Below, piece by piece: positions 14,802 to 18,219 of a DNA stretch of 18,219 nucleotides. The translations under genes were made by a program, and so were the position numbers. The DNA is from CAYORM01 sp964406375 (GTDB taxonomy: Bacteria; Pseudomonadota; Alphaproteobacteria; DSM-16000; Inquilinaceae). Within the stretch, counting starts at the first letter, position 1, and the number at the start of each line of letters is the position of its first letter. A model generated the notes under the pieces. That model saw only the letters and a program-made list of their open reading frames with translations, had not been told where the DNA came from and ran no database searches. Location: positions 1 to 18,219 of the forward strand of contig CAYORM010000055.1 of the NCBI GenBank assembly GCA_964406375.1, written 5' to 3'.

Positions 14802-15950
14802 TCAGGCCGCGAGATAGCGGTCCTGGTACTCGTTGCGCAGTGCGACGTACCAGGTGTCCTGGAACGGCCACCACCACAGCTTCGACAGCGCATCCTCGGG
14901 ATAGGCCGCCTCGAACAGCGAGCGCGCCTCGGGCGAGGCGAGCTCCGCGGCGCCGATCGCCACCGAGTTCGAGGCCAGCGTCTCGGCGAAGGCCGCGCCG
15001 TTGGCCGGGTCGAGGAACCAGTTCATCCACACATAGGCGTTCTCGGCATTGGGCGCGTTCTTCGGGATGCAATAGCCCTCGAGCCACGCGAAGGCGCCCT
15101 CAACCGGCGCGAGATAACCGACATTGAAGCCCGAGCGGCGCATGCCGATCGCGGTCTCGCCCCAGTTCTGGCCGATGACGCAGCCATTGGTCGCGAAGGC
15201 GGCGACGGCCTCGTCACCGCTCGACCAGAACTGGCCGATCGACGGCTTGTTGGCGATCGCGACCTCGAGGATCTTGTCCCAGATCGCCCGCATCTTGTCC
15301 TCATCGGAGAAGCCCTCGATGAAGGGATGCGGCAGCTCGCCCTGCGCCTCGAGCCAGCGGCCGACCCCGGCGAGGCCGGAATGGCCGCGCACGGTCACCC
15401 GGCCGGCATATTCGGGCTTCCACAGCTCACCGAGGCTCGCCCCGTAGCTGAGCTGCACCTCATCGGCGTTGAAGAGCAGCGCCTCGGTCCCCCAATGGGT
15501 CGGGACGAACCAGCGCTTGCCGTCGAGGATGCCCTGGTTGCGGGCGAACTCGCCGATCTTGTCCCACTCGATCTTCGACTCGTCGATCGGCTCGATCAGA
15601 TCCTCGGTGACGTAGTTCGGGAAGCGGTCGACCGTCGGCATGATGATGTCGAAGCCGCTGCCGCCCGCAGCGCGGAGCTGGTTGAGCTGTTCGTCATTGG
15701 TGCCGAACGGCACGTAGTTCGGGGTGATGCCGGTCTGCTCCTGGAACGCCGCCAGGATGTCGTCGGTGAAGTAGCCGGCCCAACCGAAGATGTTGACCTG
15801 GCCGCTCTGCGCCCAGGAGCTGCGCATGTAGAGCGGCGCCGCCGCGGTGGCGATGCCGGTGACCGCCGCGCTCTTCAGCAGCGTGCGGCGATTGAAGGCA
15901 CGGGCGGCGACGGCTGTCGCCGAGCCGCGGATGATGGTGGAATCGCTCAA
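14802..15950 (-). CDS. Periplasmic polyamine-type substrate-binding protein (PotD/PotF-like), Tat-exported
   Basis: The 382-aa binding protein begins with a twin-arginine signal: FNRRTLLKSAAVTG (residues 19-32), a hydrophobic Ala-rich stretch and a likely cut after SSWA (about residue 47). The mature part starts QVNIFGWAGYFTDDILAAFQ and continues with a typical PotD-like fold (GFDIIMPTVD, GLAGVGRWLEA, AYVWMNWFLDP). It should capture a polyamine or similar cation for the permeases encoded downstream; the exact ligand cannot be read from sequence. The start is a TTG, chosen because GGGGGAGGT lies four bases upstream and no ATG or GTG is available before the mature region. It is the first gene of the four-gene importer operon. 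Confidence 0.93.
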   Translation of the reverse strand: MSDSTIIRGSATAVAARAFNRRTLLKSAAVTGIATAAAPLYMRSSWAQSGQVNIFGWAGYFTDDILAAFQEQTGITPNYVPFGTNDEQLNQLRAAGGSGFDIIMPTVDRFPNYVTEDLIEPIDESKIEWDKIGEFARNQGILDGKRWFVPTHWGTEALLFNADEVQLSYGASLGELWKPEYAGRVTVRGHSGLAGVGRWLEAQGELPHPFIEGFSDEDKMRAIWDKILEVAIANKPSIGQFWSSGDEAVAAFATNGCVIGQNWGETAIGMRRSGFNVGYLAPVEGAFAWLEGYCIPKNAPNAENAYVWMNWFLDPANGAAFAETLASNSVAIGAAELASPEARSLFEAAYPEDALSKLWWWPFQDTWYVALRNEYQDRYLAA

Positions 15951-16189
15951 ATTGACCTCCCCCCTTGGCAGGTGATGCGGAACGTTTGCCCGGTGTGGCG
16001 ACCGCGGATCCTAGCGGCCATGCCTGACAGTTTTGTTGAAGATTAGCTGCCGGCAAGAGAATCCGCCAGACGCCCGTCCGCGACGTCGGCACGCGCCCGC
16101 TCCGGCCCGTCGCGGCACACCGCCGCTGATGCGAACCGGCTCCGGCGCCGCTATGGTCGGGGACGTCGCAGCCGGATCCGGAGCCGTCC

Positions 16190-16561
16190 TTGCCCTCCTC
16201 CGCCCTTCTCCTGTTCGCCGCCCTGCACGGTCTGATCGGTGTGGGGATGGGTGCGTTCGCCGCGCATGGCATGAGCGCCGCGGCACCGGTGGCGGTGGGC
16301 TGGCTCGACACCGGCGCCCGCTACCAGCTCATCCATGCCGCGGCACTGCTGGCCGTCGGGATGCAGGGGGGGCCGGGACCGCTGCGCTGGGCCGGTTGGG
16401 CCTTCGCGGTCGGCGCGGCGCTGTTCGCCGGCACGCTCTACGCCATGGCCTTCGGCGCGCCGCGCTGGCTGGGAGCCGTGACACCGGTCGGCGGTTTCCT
16501 GCTGCTCGCCGGCTGGGCGCTGGTCGGCATCCGCGCCATCGCCGGCATGGCGCGGCGCTGA
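16190..16561 (+). CDS. DUF423 family small membrane protein
   Basis: The 123-aa protein matches the DUF423 (YgdD-like) family: an N-terminal helix with ALHGLIGVGMGAFAAHGM, then ARYQLIHAAALLAVG and a GTLYAMAFGAP stretch, ending with PVGGFLLLAGWALVG. Four hydrophobic helices are visible, so it is an inner-membrane protein. The biochemical role of the family is unknown. The start is TTG 16190, supported by a GGAG about eight bases upstream and by the fit of the N-terminus with relatives; no ATG is available nearby in frame. It is the first gene of a tight cluster, 11 bases before the TusA-family gene. Its upstream region is shared with the divergent binding-protein gene. Confidence 0.88.
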   Translation: MPSSALLLFAALHGLIGVGMGAFAAHGMSAAAPVAVGWLDTGARYQLIHAAALLAVGMQGGPGPLRWAGWAFAVGAALFAGTLYAMAFGAPRWLGAVTPVGGFLLLAGWALVGIRAIAGMARR

Positions 16562-16572
16562 CGGGCGCGCCG

Positions 16573-16791
16573 ATGCGCGAGCTCGATGCCCGCCATCTCC
16601 TCTGCCCGCTGCCGGTGCTGCGCGCCCGCAAGGCGCTGCTCGCCATGGCGCCGGGCGAGGAGTTGCTGCTGCGTGCGACCGACAGGGCAGCGCTGCGCGA
16701 CGTGCCGGCCTTCTGCGCCGCCACCGGCCATGCGCTCATCGCGACCGAAGAGGCCGAAGGCGAGTTGCGTTTCCGCATCCGGCGGAACTGA
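16573..16791 (+). CDS. TusA-family sulfurtransferase-like protein
   Basis: The 72-aa protein carries the family CPxP signature at the usual place: DARHLLCPLPVLRARKAL, with Cys11 as the sulfur-carrying residue, and a compact beta-alpha fold ending in ELRFRIRR. TusA relays persulfide sulfur for tRNA thiolation, while paralogues serve other sulfur-transfer or redox tasks, so the family name rather than the gene name is given. It follows DUF423 by 11 bases and precedes the deacetylase-family gene by 14, suggesting one transcript. The reading frame is open far upstream, but ATG 16573 directly precedes the conserved region and lies just after the DUF423 stop. Confidence 0.9.
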   Translation: MRELDARHLLCPLPVLRARKALLAMAPGEELLLRATDRAALRDVPAFCAATGHALIATEEAEGELRFRIRRN

Positions 16792-16805
16792 ACCAGGGAT
16801 CCCGC

Positions 16806-17735
16806 GTGACGACGCTGCTGTTCACCCATCCCGCCTGTCTCGACCACGACACGGGACACGGCCACCCCGAGCGGCCCGACCGGCTGCGTGCGGTGCTCGC
16901 CGCCCTCGATGCGCCGGACTTTGTGGCGCTCGATCGTCGCAGCGCCCCGGCGGCAACGCGGGAGGCGCTGCTGCGCGCCCATGCGCCCGACTATGTCGAT
17001 GCGATCTTCGATGCGCTGCCCGCGTCCGGTCTTGCGGCGCTCGACGCCGACACGATCGTTTCGCCCGGCTCCGGCGAGGCGGCGCTGCGTGCGGCGGGGG
17101 CCTGCTGCGCCGCGATCGATGCGGTCCTCGCCGGAGAGGGCCGCAACGCCTTCTGCGCCGTGCGGCCACCCGGCCATCACGCCACCCGCACGCGGGCGAT
17201 GGGTTTCTGCCTGTTCGACAATGTGGCCGTCGGTGCGCTGCATGCCCGGGCGGTGCATGGCATCCGCCGGATCGCCATCGTCGATTTCGACGTCCATCAC
17301 GGCAACGGCACCCAGGAGATCTTCCGGGACGATCCCGACTGCCTGTTCGTCTCGTCCCACCAGATGCCGCTCTGGCCGGGCAGCGGCGGCAGGGACGAGC
17401 GCGGGGCGCATGGGCAGATCGTCAACATCCCGCTGCCGCCGGGCGCCGACGGGGCGGTCTTTCGCGCGGCGATCGAGGGGGTGGCGCTGCCGGCACTCGA
17501 GGCCTTCCGGCCCGAGCTCGTGCTGATCTCCGCCGGCTTCGACGCCCACCACGCCGATCCGCTCGCCCAGCTCGCGCTCGGCGAGGCGGATTTCGCCTGG
17601 ATCACCCGCGCGCTGGCCGGACTTGCCGGCCGCCATTGCGACGGCCGGCTCGTCTCGACTCTCGAGGGCGGCTACGACCTCGACGCGCTGGCGGCGAGCG
17701 TCGCGGCCCATCTGCGGGTGCTGATGGAGGGCTGA
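16806..17735 (+). CDS. Histone deacetylase-family amidohydrolase (AcuC/HDAC-like)
   Basis: The 309-aa zinc enzyme belongs to the arginase/deacetylase superfamily. It has HGHPERPDRL at residues 18-27, the tandem catalytic histidines H124/H125 in VRPPGHHA, zinc ligands D162 and H164 in DFDVHHGNGTQ and D246 in SAGFDAHHADP, and the active-site Y290 in EGGYD. The SSHQMPLWPGSG segment is typical of proteobacterial class II-like members. Such enzymes remove acetyl groups from lysines, acetylpolyamines or other small amides; which applies here is unknown. No signal peptide is present. The start GTG 16806 has AGGGA six bases before it. The gene is the last of the DUF423-TusA cluster; the polyamine-type importer lies on the other side of the divergent control region. 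Confidence 0.93.
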   Translation: MTTLLFTHPACLDHDTGHGHPERPDRLRAVLAALDAPDFVALDRRSAPAATREALLRAHAPDYVDAIFDALPASGLAALDADTIVSPGSGEAALRAAGACCAAIDAVLAGEGRNAFCAVRPPGHHATRTRAMGFCLFDNVAVGALHARAVHGIRRIAIVDFDVHHGNGTQEIFRDDPDCLFVSSHQMPLWPGSGGRDERGAHGQIVNIPLPPGADGAVFRAAIEGVALPALEAFRPELVLISAGFDAHHADPLAQLALGEADFAWITRALAGLAGRHCDGRLVSTLEGGYDLDALAASVAAHLRVLMEG

Positions 17736-17793
17736 ACCGCCTCCCCGGCCCCGATCCGCGCCGAGACACGCACCGGAAGGCAGCGCCGCGGAC

Positions 17794-17808
17794 GGGGGCC
17801 TGGCCCCC
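17794..17808. repeat. GC hairpin between convergent deacetylase and acyl-CoA synthetase genes
   Basis: GGGGGCC (17794-17800) and GGCCCCC (17802-17808) form a near-perfect palindrome around one T, so a GGGGG/CCCCC stem with a five-base loop can form in either strand. It sits in the 74-base gap between two convergent stop codons. A terminator role fits the position but no T-run is present. Confidence 0.35.
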
Positions 17809-17809
17809 C

Positions 17810-18219
17810 CTAAAGGGTCTGCGCCCGCTGGCGCAGCACGAATTTCTGGATCTTGCCCGTGGACGTCTTCGGCAGCTCGTCGAAGACGATCGTGCGCGGC
17901 ACCTTGTAGCCCGCGAGATGCTGCCGGCAGTGGGCGATCAGATCCTCGGCCGTCGCAGTCATGCCGGGCCTGAGGGACACGAAGGCGCAGGGCGTCTCGC
18001 CCCATTTCTCGTCGGGACGGGCGACCACCGCTGCCGCCAGCACCGCCTCGTGCCGGTAGAGGGCGTTCTCGATCTCGATCGTCGAGATGTTCTCGCCGCC
18101 GGAGATGATGATGTCCTTGGAGCGGTCCTTGAGCTGGATGTAGCCGTCCGGGTGCATCACGCCGAGGTCGCCGGAGTGGAACCAGCCGCCGGCGAAGGCC
18201 TTCTGCGTCGCGGCGGGAT
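17810..18219 (-). CDS. Acyl-CoA synthetase (AMP-binding enzyme), C-terminal part, partial
   Basis: The last 136 codons of a minus-strand gene are present; the start lies beyond the window edge. The fragment opens with GGWFHSGDLGVMHPDGYI (the A7 region with its adenylate-binding Asp), then KDRSKDIIISGGENIS (the hinge and A8 motif), IEIENALYRH, DEKWGETPCAFVSL and the final PKTSTGKIQKF block, whose lysine performs adenylation in this superfamily. These features and the ENALYRHEAVLAAAVVARPD text are typical of fatty-acyl or short/medium-chain acyl-CoA ligases. Chain-length preference cannot be judged from this end. It is convergent with the deacetylase gene. A functional link with the ETF-QO fragment at the other end of the window (fatty-acid oxidation) is possible but the two are 18 kb apart. 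Confidence 0.93.
   Translation of the reverse strand, partial: PAATQKAFAGGWFHSGDLGVMHPDGYIQLKDRSKDIIISGGENISTIEIENALYRHEAVLAAAVVARPDEKWGETPCAFVSLRPGMTATAEDLIAHCRQHLAGYKVPRTIVFDELPKTSTGKIQKFVLRQRAQTL

Noticed and set aside
16033..16572. Upstream extension of the TusA-family frame
   Set aside because: The extension overlaps the DUF423 gene in another frame and is Arg/Gly-rich noise; the conserved TusA sequence begins at ATG 16573.
1..18219. Mobile elements, CRISPR arrays, tRNA or rRNA genes
   Set aside because: No transposase or integrase frame, no regularly spaced repeats and no tRNA T-loop or rRNA-like blocks were seen on either strand.

Overview
The window is a GC-rich stretch (roughly 70 %) of an alphaproteobacterial chromosome. 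The clearest lineage signal is an Irr-type Fur protein, a regulator known mainly from Alphaproteobacteria. The RidA-like/COG3146 acyltransferase pair, the alphaproteobacterial-looking PBP1A and the polyamine-type ABC operon fit a Rhodospirillales-like or related group. That placement is inferred from gene content, not from a marker gene.

Layout. 1-1818 (+): the 3' end of an ETF-ubiquinone oxidoreductase gene, a RidA-family gene and a COG3146 acyltransferase, the last two overlapping as TGATG. 1946-4386 (+): a GAF / degenerate-GGDEF / EAL cyclic-di-GMP phosphodiesterase and a secreted double-SH3 protein. 4393-6996 (-): bifunctional penicillin-binding protein 1A, convergent with the SH3 gene. 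7034-8002: a long, mostly non-coding region with one likely 60-aa gene on the minus strand, several strong GC hairpins and an AT-rich island next to the following operon. 8003-10950 (+): a two-gene signalling operon (PDZ-like domain plus multi-TM histidine kinase, and a NarL-type response regulator, ATGA overlap). 10957-11397 (-): irr. 11534-11791 (+): an internally deleted remnant of a DrrA-type ABC ATPase gene. 11811-15950 (-): a complete PotD/A/B/C-type ABC importer operon. 16190-17735 (+): a DUF423 membrane protein, a TusA-family protein and a histone-deacetylase-family amidohydrolase, closely packed. 17810-18219 (-): the C-terminal part of an acyl-CoA synthetase.

How the genes work together. 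Most of the window is housekeeping or metabolic. The ABC importer has all four parts in the order binding protein, ATPase, permease, permease, with overlapping stop/start codons in the last two junctions and a strong hairpin after the binding-protein gene. The kinase and regulator form a cognate pair; the kinase resembles the ComP architecture (TM, PDZ-like domain, many TM helices, HisKA_3, HATPase). This pair is the best candidate for under-described biology, but no ligand gene is evident. No mobile element, CRISPR array, tRNA or rRNA gene was seen. The ABC remnant and the short tandem duplication beside it are the only marks of local gene decay.
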